Assembly: GCF_000717175.1 (NCBI RefSeq)
Contig: NZ_JNYD01000022.1
Coordinates: 1-64,000 of the forward strand
Length of the DNA: 64,000 bases
Direction: 5' to 3'
Source: Pseudonocardia autotrophica
GTDB taxonomy: Bacteria > Actinomycetota > Actinomycetes > Mycobacteriales > Pseudonocardiaceae
Positions 43,570-52,383 of the stretch are shown in pieces. The notes under the pieces were generated by a model that saw only the letters and a list, made by a program, of their open reading frames with translations, had not been told where the DNA came from and made no database searches. Within the stretch, counting starts at the first letter, position 1; every line of letters starts with the position of its first letter. The translations under genes and the position numbers were made by a program.

Positions 43570-44796
43570 ATGACCGAGAAGACCCTGGACGAGGTCAAGG
43601 CGGAGCGCCGCCACGACTACGACGTCTACCCCGGCGGCACGATCCAGCAGAAGCTGGACGAGATCGCCGAGCTGCGGGAGAAGTGCCCCGTCTCCTTCTC
43701 GGAGAAGGGCGGGTTCTGGGTGGCCACCACCTACGACGACATCTCGAGCATCCTGCGGCGCAACAACCGCGGCTTCGTCAGCTTCCCGAACATCCCGGAC
43801 GGGAAGGTGGCGTTCGGGCAGAAGCAGCAGATCCCGATCGAGCTCGACGGCGACGTGCACCGGAAGTACCGCAAGCTGCTCGACCCGCTCTTCTCCCCGG
43901 CCCGGGTGCAGGAGATGGAGAAGCAGATCCGCGACGTCGCGAACGGGCTCATCGACGGGTTCGTGGCGACCGGGAAGTGCGACGTGGTGCCGCAGTTCGC
44001 CTTCCCGTTCCCCGGCACGGTCTTCCTGTCCATCATGGGCTGGCCGCTCGAGGACGCCGAGCGCATGAACGACTGGGTCAACATCTTCCTCCACGGCGTG
44101 CCCGGCGGCACCGAGGAGGAGACGATGCAGGCCCGGATCAAGGCCAGCGAGGAGTCCCGCGCCTACATCCAGGCCATCGTGGACGACCGGCGGGCCAACC
44201 CCGGCGACGACATCACGAGCGTGATCGTGAACCAGGGGCTCGAGGGCGAGCCGATCTCCGACAGCGACCTCTCCGACCTGTTCGTGCTGCTGCTCATGGC
44301 CGGTCTGGACACGGTCCAGAGCGTGATCGGGCAGAGCATCGCCTACCTGGCCACCCACCCGGAGCAGTGGGAGGCCATGTTCGCGACGCCGGACGCGCTC
44401 GCGCCCGCGATCGAGGAGCTGCTGCGCTGGACCTCGCCGGCCATGCCCACCCGGAACGTCGCCGCCGCGTCCGCGCAGGTGGCCGACCTCGAGCTGCCGG
44501 AGGGCGAGCGGGTGTTCTGTCCGCTCGCCGCGGCGAACCGGGACCCGAAGTACTACCCGGACCCGGACACCGTCGACTTCACCCGCGAGTCGAAGCCGCA
44601 CCTGTCCTTCAGCCTGGGCGCGCACCGCTGCGTCGGCGTGCACCTCGCCCGCCTGGAGCTGCGCATCGCCTTCGAGGAGCTGCACCGGCGGATCCCGTCG
44701 TTCCGGCTGCAGGAAGGCTGCACCCCGAAGGAGCACCTGGGGCTCACCTGGGCGATCGAGGACGTGCGGATCGAGTTCGAGCCGCGCTCCGCGTGA
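43570..44796 (+). CDS. Cytochrome P450 (3), canonical I-helix
   Basis: P450 of 408 aa with haem motif FSLGAHRCVG (C354), K-helix EELLR near 282-286 and I-helix AGLDTV at 244-249. The acidic residue before the Thr is present, unlike in the other three P450s of the window. It starts 31 bp after the SDR with GGGAG upstream. It ends before a double hairpin. Confidence 0.93.
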   Translation: MTEKTLDEVKAERRHDYDVYPGGTIQQKLDEIAELREKCPVSFSEKGGFWVATTYDDISSILRRNNRGFVSFPNIPDGKVAFGQKQQIPIELDGDVHRKYRKLLDPLFSPARVQEMEKQIRDVANGLIDGFVATGKCDVVPQFAFPFPGTVFLSIMGWPLEDAERMNDWVNIFLHGVPGGTEEETMQARIKASEESRAYIQAIVDDRRANPGDDITSVIVNQGLEGEPISDSDLSDLFVLLLMAGLDTVQSVIGQSIAYLATHPEQWEAMFATPDALAPAIEELLRWTSPAMPTRNVAAASAQVADLELPEGERVFCPLAAANRDPKYYPDPDTVDFTRESKPHLSFSLGAHRCVGVHLARLELRIAFEELHRRIPSFRLQEGCTPKEHLGLTWAIEDVRIEFEPRSA

Positions 44797-44819
44797 CGAT
44801 GACCGCCTGAGAACCCATC

Positions 44820-44854
44820 GGCCTCGGAAGCCGAGGCCCCTTCGGACGAAGGGG
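44820..44854 (+). terminator. Two adjacent hairpins after P450 3
   Basis: GGCCTCGG-AAG-CCGAGGCC (44820-44838) is followed at once by CCCCTTCG-GA-CGAAGGGG (44837-44854). They share two bases, so only one can fully form at a time, or they stack. There is no T-tract. It is either a terminator or an RNA processing/attenuation element between the P450 and ligase genes. Confidence 0.55.
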
Positions 44855-44904
44855 GCAGTTCGCCGACTCCCTTCACAGCAGTACCCGCACGTCGAGAGGA
44901 ACCC

Positions 44905-46545
44905 ATGAGCCCGTCACCGTCGGCCGGGGAGGTCAGGTCGTTCGGCCTGCTGCAGCTGTGGGACGCCGTCGCCGACGGCGTCCCGGAGCGGGAGTGCGTC
45001 GTCCAGGGCGGGCGCCGGCTCACGTGGGCCGAGGTGCGCGAGCGGACGACGAGGCTCGGGTGGTTCCTCACCGGCTGCGGGTTCGGCCCCCGGGACGGGG
45101 CGGCCGTCGACTGGCGGTCGCCCAACGACACCGTCGGGCTGCTGCTGCGCAACAGCCCGGAGTACCTGGAGGGCAGCATCGGGTGTTACCGCGCCCGGTG
45201 CGCCCCCTTCAACGTCAACTACCGGTACCGGGCGGACGAGCTGGCCTATCTGCTCCGCGACGCCCGGCCGGTCGCGATGGTCCTGCACCGCGAGTTCGGT
45301 CCGGTGCTGGAGCAGGCCCTCGCGTTGGTCGAGGACCTGCAGCCGGTGCTGGTGGTCGTCGAGGACGGCTCCGGCGCGGCCCTGCCCGCCGGTGCGCGGG
45401 CCTACGAGGAGGTGCTGGCCGGCGCACGGCCGCCGGCCGAGCCGGTCGTGCCCTCCCCGGACGACGTGCACGTGCTCTACACCGGCGGCACCACCGGGAT
45501 GCCGAAGGGCGTGATCTGGCGGCTGCGCGAGCTCGCCGGGCGACCCTGCGGGATCGCGGTGGAGTCGCTGGAGGCGGCCACCCGCGATGCTCCCCGTCGC
45601 GGGTGGCTGCGCGCCTTCGTCGCCCCGCCGCTGATGCACGGCGCCGCCGCCTGGTTCTCCTACGGCGCCTGGTCGCGCGGCGGCACGCTCGTGCTGAGCG
45701 AGGACCACAGCTTCGACGCCGAGCGCGCGCTGGAGCTGTGCCGGCGCGAGAAGGTCACCTGGATGGCCATCATCGGCGACCCGTTCGCGCAGCCGCTGGT
45801 CAAGGCCCTGCGCGCCGGGGCCGAGCCGCCGGGGTTGTCCTACATCTTCTCCAGCGGGGCCGCGCTGTCCCCGTCCGCCTGGTCCGAGTTGGACACCTAC
45901 TTCCCGGGCCTGAAGCTCGTGAACACACTGGGCTCGTCGGAGACCGGGCCGCAGGCGATGCAGACCAGCAGCGCCCAGCCGGCGTTCAGGGCCGGGCCGC
46001 AGACCTTCGTCGTGTCCGACGACCACACCCGGCTGCTGACCGCGGAGAGCCCGGGCATCGGCTGGCTCTCCAACGCCGGCGAGCTCCCCCGCGGGTACCT
46101 GAACGACGAGGTGCGCACCGCGGCGACCTACAAGGTCGTCGAGGGGCTCCGGTTGTCTATCTCCGGCGACCGCGCGAGCGTCGACGGGACCGGCGAGATC
46201 CGCTTCCTCGGCCGCGAGGCCACGGTCATCAACTCCGGCGGCGAGAAGATCTACGGCGAGGAGGTCGAGGGCGTGCTGCGCGCGCTGCCCGAGATCGCCG
46301 ACGCGATCGTGTTCGGCCGCCCGAGCGAGCGGTGGGGCCAGGAGGTCGTCGCGCTGCTGGTGGCCGCGGGTCCCGAGCTGGACCGCGACACCATTCGCGC
46401 CCGCTGCGCCGACGCGCTGGCCGGGTACAAGATCCCGAAGGCGGTGGCGTACGTGCCGGCGATCCGCCGCCACGACAACGGCAAGGCCGACTACGCCTGG
46501 GCGGGCGAGACCTTCGCGTCGCTGGTCGCGGAGGTGAGCGCGTGA
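44905..46545 (+). CDS. AMP-forming acyl-CoA synthetase (ligase 4)
   Basis: Adenylate-forming ligase of 546 aa with P-loop YTGGTTGMPKG at 192-202 and the catalytic Lys region HDNGKADY near 530. It resembles actinobacterial FadD-type ligases acting on bulky acids more than ligases 1-3. The ATG follows GAGAGGA. Its stop overlaps the GTG of the double CaiB gene (GTGA). Confidence 0.92.
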   Translation: MSPSPSAGEVRSFGLLQLWDAVADGVPERECVVQGGRRLTWAEVRERTTRLGWFLTGCGFGPRDGAAVDWRSPNDTVGLLLRNSPEYLEGSIGCYRARCAPFNVNYRYRADELAYLLRDARPVAMVLHREFGPVLEQALALVEDLQPVLVVVEDGSGAALPAGARAYEEVLAGARPPAEPVVPSPDDVHVLYTGGTTGMPKGVIWRLRELAGRPCGIAVESLEAATRDAPRRGWLRAFVAPPLMHGAAAWFSYGAWSRGGTLVLSEDHSFDAERALELCRREKVTWMAIIGDPFAQPLVKALRAGAEPPGLSYIFSSGAALSPSAWSELDTYFPGLKLVNTLGSSETGPQAMQTSSAQPAFRAGPQTFVVSDDHTRLLTAESPGIGWLSNAGELPRGYLNDEVRTAATYKVVEGLRLSISGDRASVDGTGEIRFLGREATVINSGGEKIYGEEVEGVLRALPEIADAIVFGRPSERWGQEVVALLVAAGPELDRDTIRARCADALAGYKIPKAVAYVPAIRRHDNGKADYAWAGETFASLVAEVSA

Positions 46546-48779
46546 GTGTGCTGGACGGCGTCCGGATCGTCGAGCTGGCCTCGGGGATCGCCGGGCCCGT
46601 CGCGTGCCGGCTGCTCGCCGAGGCCGGGGCGGACGTCGTCAAGATCGAGCCGGCCGGTGGTGATCCCGACCGCGCCGCGCGGCCCGTCGCCTTCGCGACG
46701 TGGAACCGGAGCAAGCGGTCCGTGGTCGGCGATCCGGAACCGCTGCTCTCGCGCGCCGACGTCCTGGTCCACGATCTCCCGGTCGAGGCCGCCCGTGCCC
46801 GCGGCCTCGACCCGGAGACCCTGGCCGCGCGGCACCCGGGCCTGATCGTCGCGACCGTGCCGAGCTACCCGACCGGACACCCACTCGCCGATGTCGCCGC
46901 GACGGACGCGATGGTGCAGGCCGAGCAGGGCTTCTTCGACGAGCAGCAGGGCAACCGCCCCGGCCCGGTCTACATCCGGCTGCCGTTCCCCAGTTGGAGC
47001 GCCGCCTACCTGACCGCCGCGGGCGTCGTCGCGCGGCTCGTGCAGCGGGCCCGGACCGGCGCGGTGCTCCCGGTCGGCACGAGCGTGTTCCAGGGGGGAC
47101 TCGCCCCCGCGGCGCTGTACTGGCAGCGCTGGGAGCGGCTGCCCGCGGGCCTGGACAGGCACACGCTGCCGAAGATCTGGCCCGACGCCGCCCTGTCCAT
47201 CTTCGGGTGCGCGGACGGGCGGTACGTTCAGCTCGCCGGCGCGGTCGGCGGCTGGATCGAGTCCCCGCCGGTGCTGGAGGCGCTGGCGCTGGCCGATCTC
47301 GTCGACCTGTCCGAGGTCGGGGTGACCCCGGAGAACTGGGCGACCTGGGACCGCGTGTTCCGCACCCGATCCAGCGACGAGTGGCGCGACGAGCTCGGCG
47401 AGGCAGACGTGCCGTGCATCGTCGTCCGCGAGCTCGGCGAGTGCTTCACCGACGAGCAGGTTCGGGTCAACGGCTACGTCGCCGAGGTCGACGACCCGGT
47501 CGTCGGGCGTGCGCTGCAGGCCGGGCCGCCCGTCGAGACCAGCACGCCGAGCCGGATCACCGGCCCGGCCCCGGCGGCGGGCTCGACCGCGCTCGACGAG
47601 GTGCTGACGAGGTGGGCGCCGCGGACGCACGAGGTGTCCGTCCCGCCGGTGGACCCGCGGCCGCTCGCGGGCCTGCGCGTCCTCGACTTCGGGTCGGTCG
47701 TCGCCGGTCCCTTCGGCGCGCAGTGCCTCGGCGACCTCGGCGCCGACGTCGTCAAGGTGGAGCCCCTCGCGGGGGACCGCGGGCGCGGGCTCACCCAGTT
47801 CGCGGGCTGCCACCGCGCCAAGCGGTCGTTGGCGATCGACCTCAAGGCGCCCGACGCCCGGGAGGCCCTCGGGCGGCTGATCCGGTCCGGCGACGTCGTG
47901 CTGCACAACATGCGGCTCGGTCCCGCGGCCCGCCTCGGGCTCGACGGCCCCGGCCTGCGCGCGGTGAACCCGGGCATCGTGTTCAGCCACGTCAGCGCCT
48001 ACGGTCCGCGCGGGCCGATGGCGCCGCTGCCGGGCTACGACCCGACCGCGCAGGCGTTGACCGGCTGGGAGCACGCCAACGCGGGGGAGGGCCGCACACC
48101 GATCTGGCTGCGCAACTCGGTGTTCGACGTCCAGTCCGGCATGATCGCCGCCTTCGGCGCCCTGCTCGGCCTCTACGAGCGCGAGACGACCGGCACGCCG
48201 GGGGAGACCGGGACGTCGCTGCTGGCGGCGGGGATCACCGCGGCCTCCGAGGTCGCCGTGACCTTGGCCGACGGGGCGGTCACCCCCGCGCCGGTGCTCG
48301 ACGCCGACCAGACCGGGCTCGACCCCGCGCACCGCCTCTACCGGTGCATGGACGGCTGGCTGCTGGTCGACGCGGCCGACGAGGGGCAGGCCGAGGCCTT
48401 CGCCGCGCACCTCGGCCCCGACCCCGTGGGCGCACTGGCCGCCCAGGCGGTCGACGACGCGCTGGCCGGGCTGGCGGCGGCGGGCGTGCGGTCCTGCCGG
48501 GTCGCCGAGGACCGCCTCGACGCCTTCATGGACTCGGTGGTGCACGCCGACCTGGGCGTCGCGCGCACCCTGCAGACCCGCGGCTACGGCCGGCTCGACC
48601 TGGTGGCCGGCTTCTGGGACGTGCCGGCCGCGCCCGGTGAGAGCGTGCCCGACCTGGGCGAACACACCCGCGAGCTGCTCGCGGAACTGGGCTACGACGA
48701 CGCGACGATCGAGGGCCTCGCCGAGGGCGGCGTGATCCGCCTGGCGGCAGTGCCCGTCACGTCGGGAGGAAGGGCATGA
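46542..48779 (+). CDS. Fused double-domain CaiB/BaiF CoA-transferase
   Basis: Protein of 745 aa containing two complete family III CoA-transferase domains in tandem. Domain 1 (about 1-370) has AEAGADVVKIEP near 26 and candidate catalytic Asp in AATDAMVQ. Domain 2 (about 370-745) has GDLGADVVKVEP near 400 and PGYDPTAQA. Family III enzymes normally work as interlaced dimers of about 400-aa chains, so this fusion would be an intramolecular pseudo-dimer. The two halves are clearly different in sequence. It overlaps both neighbours (GTGA, ATGA). Confidence 0.88.
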   Translation: MSVLDGVRIVELASGIAGPVACRLLAEAGADVVKIEPAGGDPDRAARPVAFATWNRSKRSVVGDPEPLLSRADVLVHDLPVEAARARGLDPETLAARHPGLIVATVPSYPTGHPLADVAATDAMVQAEQGFFDEQQGNRPGPVYIRLPFPSWSAAYLTAAGVVARLVQRARTGAVLPVGTSVFQGGLAPAALYWQRWERLPAGLDRHTLPKIWPDAALSIFGCADGRYVQLAGAVGGWIESPPVLEALALADLVDLSEVGVTPENWATWDRVFRTRSSDEWRDELGEADVPCIVVRELGECFTDEQVRVNGYVAEVDDPVVGRALQAGPPVETSTPSRITGPAPAAGSTALDEVLTRWAPRTHEVSVPPVDPRPLAGLRVLDFGSVVAGPFGAQCLGDLGADVVKVEPLAGDRGRGLTQFAGCHRAKRSLAIDLKAPDAREALGRLIRSGDVVLHNMRLGPAARLGLDGPGLRAVNPGIVFSHVSAYGPRGPMAPLPGYDPTAQALTGWEHANAGEGRTPIWLRNSVFDVQSGMIAAFGALLGLYERETTGTPGETGTSLLAAGITAASEVAVTLADGAVTPAPVLDADQTGLDPAHRLYRCMDGWLLVDAADEGQAEAFAAHLGPDPVGALAAQAVDDALAGLAAAGVRSCRVAEDRLDAFMDSVVHADLGVARTLQTRGYGRLDLVAGFWDVPAAPGESVPDLGEHTRELLAELGYDDATIEGLAEGGVIRLAAVPVTSGGRA

Positions 48780-49999
48780 GCGAGCGTCCGACGATCGAGT
48801 TCGACCACCACACCCCGGAGTTCGGGCAGGACGCCCCGGCGAAGTTCGCCGAGCTCCGTGCCACGTGCCCGATGGGGTTCACCGAGGCGCACGACGGCTA
48901 CTGGGTCGCCTCCACCTACGAGAACGCGCGGCGCATCCTGTCCGACCCCGAGAACTTCACGGTCGAGAAGAGCGCCGACGGCCTGCGCGGCGGCAAGCTG
49001 ATCCCGACCGCCCCGCACGCTCCCGCGATCATCCCGGGGAGCCTCGACGGACCGGCCCACGACCGCCTGCGCAAGCCGCTGCGCAACCTGTTCGCCAAGC
49101 GCAACATCGAGCAGAAGGTCGCGCCGATCGCCCGCGCGGCCGCGGACCGGCTGCTCGACGAGCTGGTGGGCAAGCCGGAGTTCGACGTCGCGCAGGAGTT
49201 CAGCTTCCGCCTCACCGTGGCCACCATCAGCGAGTTCGTCGGGCTGGCGAGCGGCGAGATCGGCGACCCCGAGAAGGTCGTGCTGATGCTCGAGGACGCC
49301 TTCGCCATCGACCCCGAGGCCGGCGGCAACCGCGACGCCCTCGCCGCCCGCACCGCGGACAAGTTCGCCGAGGTCCGCGAGCTCGTCGGGCAGGTCGTCC
49401 GGGCCCGGAAGGCCGAGCCGCGTGACGACCTGGTCACCGCGATGGTCGACCCGAGGACGGGGCTGACCGAGGACGAGGTGATCGACCTCGCGCTGTCGAT
49501 GCTGCTCGGCGGGGTGCGGACGACGGCGGCGTCGATGGACAACATCGTGCTGTACCTGGCCGAGCACCCCGACCTGCGCCGCGAGCTGGTCGAGGACCCG
49601 GCGAAGATCCCCGACGCGGTGGAGGAGCTGACCCGGCTCGCCGCCGTCACCCCGCTGGTCGCCCGGACGGCGGTGACCGACCAGGCCTTCGGCGACGTGC
49701 ACGTCAAGGCCGGGGACCGGGTCGCGGCGCTGATCTGCTCGGCGAACCGGGACGAGGAGCGCTTCCCCGGCGCCGAGGAGGTGAAGCTGGGCCGCAAGGA
49801 CGGCCTGCACCTCGCCTTCGGCGTCGGCATGCACTACTGCCTCGGGATCTGGCTGGCGCACATGGAGCTGCGGGTCGCCGTCGAGGCCGTGCTGCGGCGG
49901 ATCCCGGACTACGAGGTCGTGGCGGACCGGGTGCGCCGCTACGGCCTGGTCGGGGTCAACAACGGCTTCTCCGCCCTCCCGGTGCGCCCGCGCCCCTGA
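48776..49999 (+). CDS. Cytochrome P450 (4), Arg in the I-helix motif
   Basis: P450 of 407 aa with haem motif FGVGMHYCLG (C355) and K-helix EELTR near 283-287. The I-helix reads GGVRTT at 245-250, so the acidic proton-relay residue is Arg. The ATG overlaps the CaiB stop. It is the last gene of the plus-strand unit and ends at a strong terminator. Confidence 0.92.
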   Translation: MSERPTIEFDHHTPEFGQDAPAKFAELRATCPMGFTEAHDGYWVASTYENARRILSDPENFTVEKSADGLRGGKLIPTAPHAPAIIPGSLDGPAHDRLRKPLRNLFAKRNIEQKVAPIARAAADRLLDELVGKPEFDVAQEFSFRLTVATISEFVGLASGEIGDPEKVVLMLEDAFAIDPEAGGNRDALAARTADKFAEVRELVGQVVRARKAEPRDDLVTAMVDPRTGLTEDEVIDLALSMLLGGVRTTAASMDNIVLYLAEHPDLRRELVEDPAKIPDAVEELTRLAAVTPLVARTAVTDQAFGDVHVKAGDRVAALICSANRDEERFPGAEEVKLGRKDGLHLAFGVGMHYCLGIWLAHMELRVAVEAVLRRIPDYEVVADRVRRYGLVGVNNGFSALPVRPRP

Positions 50000-50020
50000 G
50001 AGTCCGCTCCCGGAACGACC

Positions 50021-50055
50021 ACGCGCCGCCGACCCCGGGGAGGTCGGCGGCGCGT
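50021..50055. terminator. Bidirectional terminator between P450 4 and thiolase 3
   Basis: A perfect 14-bp stem, ACGCGCCGCCGACC with GGTCGGCGGCGCGT, encloses a 7-nt loop between two convergent genes. It is followed by CGTCGTTCTC. Its symmetry suits both directions. Confidence 0.8.
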
Positions 50056-50069
50056 CGTCGTTCTCGGGC

Positions 50070-51572
50070 TCAGTCCGCCAGCGTGAACAGCCGGCGCTCG
50101 CCCTCGGTGACCACCCGGCCCGTCCGCCCGATCGGGTCCGACTGCGGGTCCACCAGCGCGGCGAGGGTCGACCGGTCCGACTTGGACACGCGCACCCCGG
50201 TGCGCGTCCCGGCCGGGGATCGGCCGATGACGTAACCGCGGGCCGGGTTGCCCTCCCGGTCGAACTCCACCGTGAAGGTCTCGATCTCCAGCGGGCCGGT
50301 GAGGGTGTCGTCGACGGCGACCGGGCCGTGCTCGTCGGCCGCGGCCGTGGACCAGCGGAAGTCCTCGACGGGCTCACGGTCCAGGACCACGGCCGCGTGC
50401 TTGGTGAGGTACTCGCCGTTGGCGTAGACCAGCCCGGTCCTGCCGCCCTCGCGCAGCCGCCGGACGACCGCGACCAGGGCGTGCGCGGAGTAGTTGTTGT
50501 GCGCCCCGCCGAAGGAGGTCAGGCCGCCGGTCGCGGACAGCTCGCGGTCCCGGTCCAGCCCGAGGTGCAGCGCGCCGAGCTTCGGCACGATCGGGAAGCA
50601 GCTGTAGAGGTCGACGACGTCGAGCGCCTCCGCCCGCGTGCCGGCCGACCCGAGGACGGCGTCGAGGCTGCGCTCCAGGCCGGGCGAGCGCCCGTAGGAC
50701 TCGCGCTCCAGGACGTCCTCGCAGTCCTCGTCGACCGCCGCGGCCCGCAGGTACACCCGTTTCTCGACGGGGACGCCGAGCCGGTCGGCCGCGGCCGGGC
50801 TGGCCAGGATCACCGCCGCGGCCTGGTCGACGCGGTTGAGCGCGTTCATCCACAGCGGGTAGGGGAAGCAGATCATCCGGTTCTTCGGGCCGACCTCGGC
50901 GATCTGTTCCGCCGTGAGCGCGTCGGTGTTCCACGCCGCCTCGTTGCCGGCGGCGATCTCGCTGAACCGCGAGTACATCTCGGCCGACCAGGCCTGCGAC
51001 TCGGCGAAGCTCTGCCCGAGGTCGTGGCGCAGCCGGTTCTCCCACAGCGGGTAGATGCGGATCGGGCCGACCAGCCCGAGGTCCCACATGCGTTCGGTGC
51101 CGCCGGTCGCCCGGGTGAACGTGCCCGGCCCACCGGGGGTGTGGCTCCAGTTCTCGGCCTTCTCCGGCTCCTTCACCGCGCCGAGCAGCTCCACCGAGGA
51201 CTGCGCCTCGCCGCCGCACACCACGGCCAGCTCGGCCTCGCCGGTGGCGATGGACCGGGCGAGCTCGGTCAGCACGGCGACGGGCTGGTGCCCGCCCACC
51301 TCCGACACCGAGGTCTTCGCCCGCCGCGCGCCGACGGCCTCGGCGACCGCCGCGCCGACGTCGTCGTAGTTCCAGGAGACGACCTGGACCACGCCGAGGG
51401 CGTCGACCTCGCCGAGCGCGCCCTCGGGCAGCCCGGCGTCGTCGGCGGCCGCACCGATCGCCCGCCGGATCAGCTCGACCGGTTCGAGCGCCCGGGCAGG
51501 GTCCTTCTCGCGGTTGTTGCGCAGCTGCCCGACGCCGATGACGACGACCGGACCGCCGGAGCCGCCGCTCAC
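50070..51572 (-). CDS. Thiolase-like protein with C-terminal OB domain (TLP1 type)
   Basis: Thiolase-fold protein of 500 aa. The N-terminal segment GPVVVIGVGQLRNN and the C-terminal 85 residues (from about 412, LTGPLEIETFTVEFDREGN) match the mycobacterial TLP1 architecture with an added OB-like domain. That domain replaces the separate DUF35 partner used by the other two thiolase-like proteins here. CGGEAQSS near 105 does not look like the normal nucleophile loop. The GTG at 51572 overlaps the hydratase stop (GTGA). Confidence 0.85.
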   Translation of the reverse strand: MSGGSGGPVVVIGVGQLRNNREKDPARALEPVELIRRAIGAAADDAGLPEGALGEVDALGVVQVVSWNYDDVGAAVAEAVGARRAKTSVSEVGGHQPVAVLTELARSIATGEAELAVVCGGEAQSSVELLGAVKEPEKAENWSHTPGGPGTFTRATGGTERMWDLGLVGPIRIYPLWENRLRHDLGQSFAESQAWSAEMYSRFSEIAAGNEAAWNTDALTAEQIAEVGPKNRMICFPYPLWMNALNRVDQAAAVILASPAAADRLGVPVEKRVYLRAAAVDEDCEDVLERESYGRSPGLERSLDAVLGSAGTRAEALDVVDLYSCFPIVPKLGALHLGLDRDRELSATGGLTSFGGAHNNYSAHALVAVVRRLREGGRTGLVYANGEYLTKHAAVVLDREPVEDFRWSTAAADEHGPVAVDDTLTGPLEIETFTVEFDREGNPARGYVIGRSPAGTRTGVRVSKSDRSTLAALVDPQSDPIGRTGRVVTEGERRLFTLAD

Positions 51573-52342
51573 CGACCGCTCCACACCGGGTCGCGCTTCT
51601 CCACGAAGGCCTTCATGCCCTCGGCGAAGTCCTCCGTCTCGCCGGCGGCGCGGACCACCGCCCGGTTGCGCTCCCAGGCCTCGTCCTCGTCGACCAGGTG
51701 CGTCGCCTCGATCATCAGCTGCCGGGAGAGCTGCACCGCGACGGGCGCGTTGACCGTGATCCGGGCGGCCAGGGCGCGCGCGGCCTCGAGGGCCTTCCCG
51801 GACTCGGCCAGCTCGTTGACCAGCCCGAGCTCGGCGGCCCGCTCGGCCGGATAGGCGTCGCCGGTCAGCGCCCACTCCATCGCGACGGCGAAGGGGATCC
51901 GCCGGCCGAGCCGGAACAGCCCGCCGGCCCCGGCCACGACCGCCCGCTTGACCTCGGGGATACCGAAGGTCGAGCCGCGCGAGGCGACGACGAGGTCGCA
52001 GGCGAGGGCCAGTTCGGTGCCGCCGGCCAGCGCGTAGCCGTCGACGGCGGCGATGAACGGCTTGCGTCGCTCGCGCCGGACGAACCCGGCGAAGCCGCCG
52101 CGCTTGGTGTGCAGCGTCTTGACCCGGCCCTTGCCGATCTCCTTGAGGTCGCCGCCCGCGGAGAACACCGGGGGGACGCCGGTGAGGATGCCGACCCAGA
52201 TCCGGTCGTCCGCCTCGATCGCGTCGACGGCCTCCTCGATCCCCTGCGCGACCTCGGCGTTGACCGCGTTGCGGGCCTCCGGGCGGTCGATCGTGATGAC
52301 CGCCAGGTGGTTCTCGGGTTCGGGCTCGAATCGGACTCCCAC
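51569..52342 (-). CDS. Enoyl-CoA hydratase/isomerase (1)
   Basis: Crotonase-family protein of 257 aa. The oxyanion-hole motifs FSAGGDLKEIG near 61 and DGYALAGGTELALACDL near 103 are clear. Glu in GGTELAL occupies one of the catalytic positions. It hydrates or isomerises an enoyl-CoA during side-chain beta-oxidation. The GTG at 52342 has GGAGGAAG upstream. It is the second gene of a reductase-hydratase-thiolase minus-strand unit. Confidence 0.9.
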   Translation of the reverse strand: MGVRFEPEPENHLAVITIDRPEARNAVNAEVAQGIEEAVDAIEADDRIWVGILTGVPPVFSAGGDLKEIGKGRVKTLHTKRGGFAGFVRRERRKPFIAAVDGYALAGGTELALACDLVVASRGSTFGIPEVKRAVVAGAGGLFRLGRRIPFAVAMEWALTGDAYPAERAAELGLVNELAESGKALEAARALAARITVNAPVAVQLSRQLMIEATHLVDEDEAWERNRAVVRAAGETEDFAEGMKAFVEKRDPVWSGR

Positions 52343-52383
52343 GCGCTTCCTCCTACTCGTGCGGTGAATCGGGTGAGCGGCGG

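Noticed and set aside
44958..46541. Long plus-strand frame running into the double CaiB gene, suggesting a 1273-aa protein
   Set aside because: The first 528 codons are an out-of-frame shadow of ligase 4. The true gene starts at the GTG at 46542, coupled to the ligase stop.
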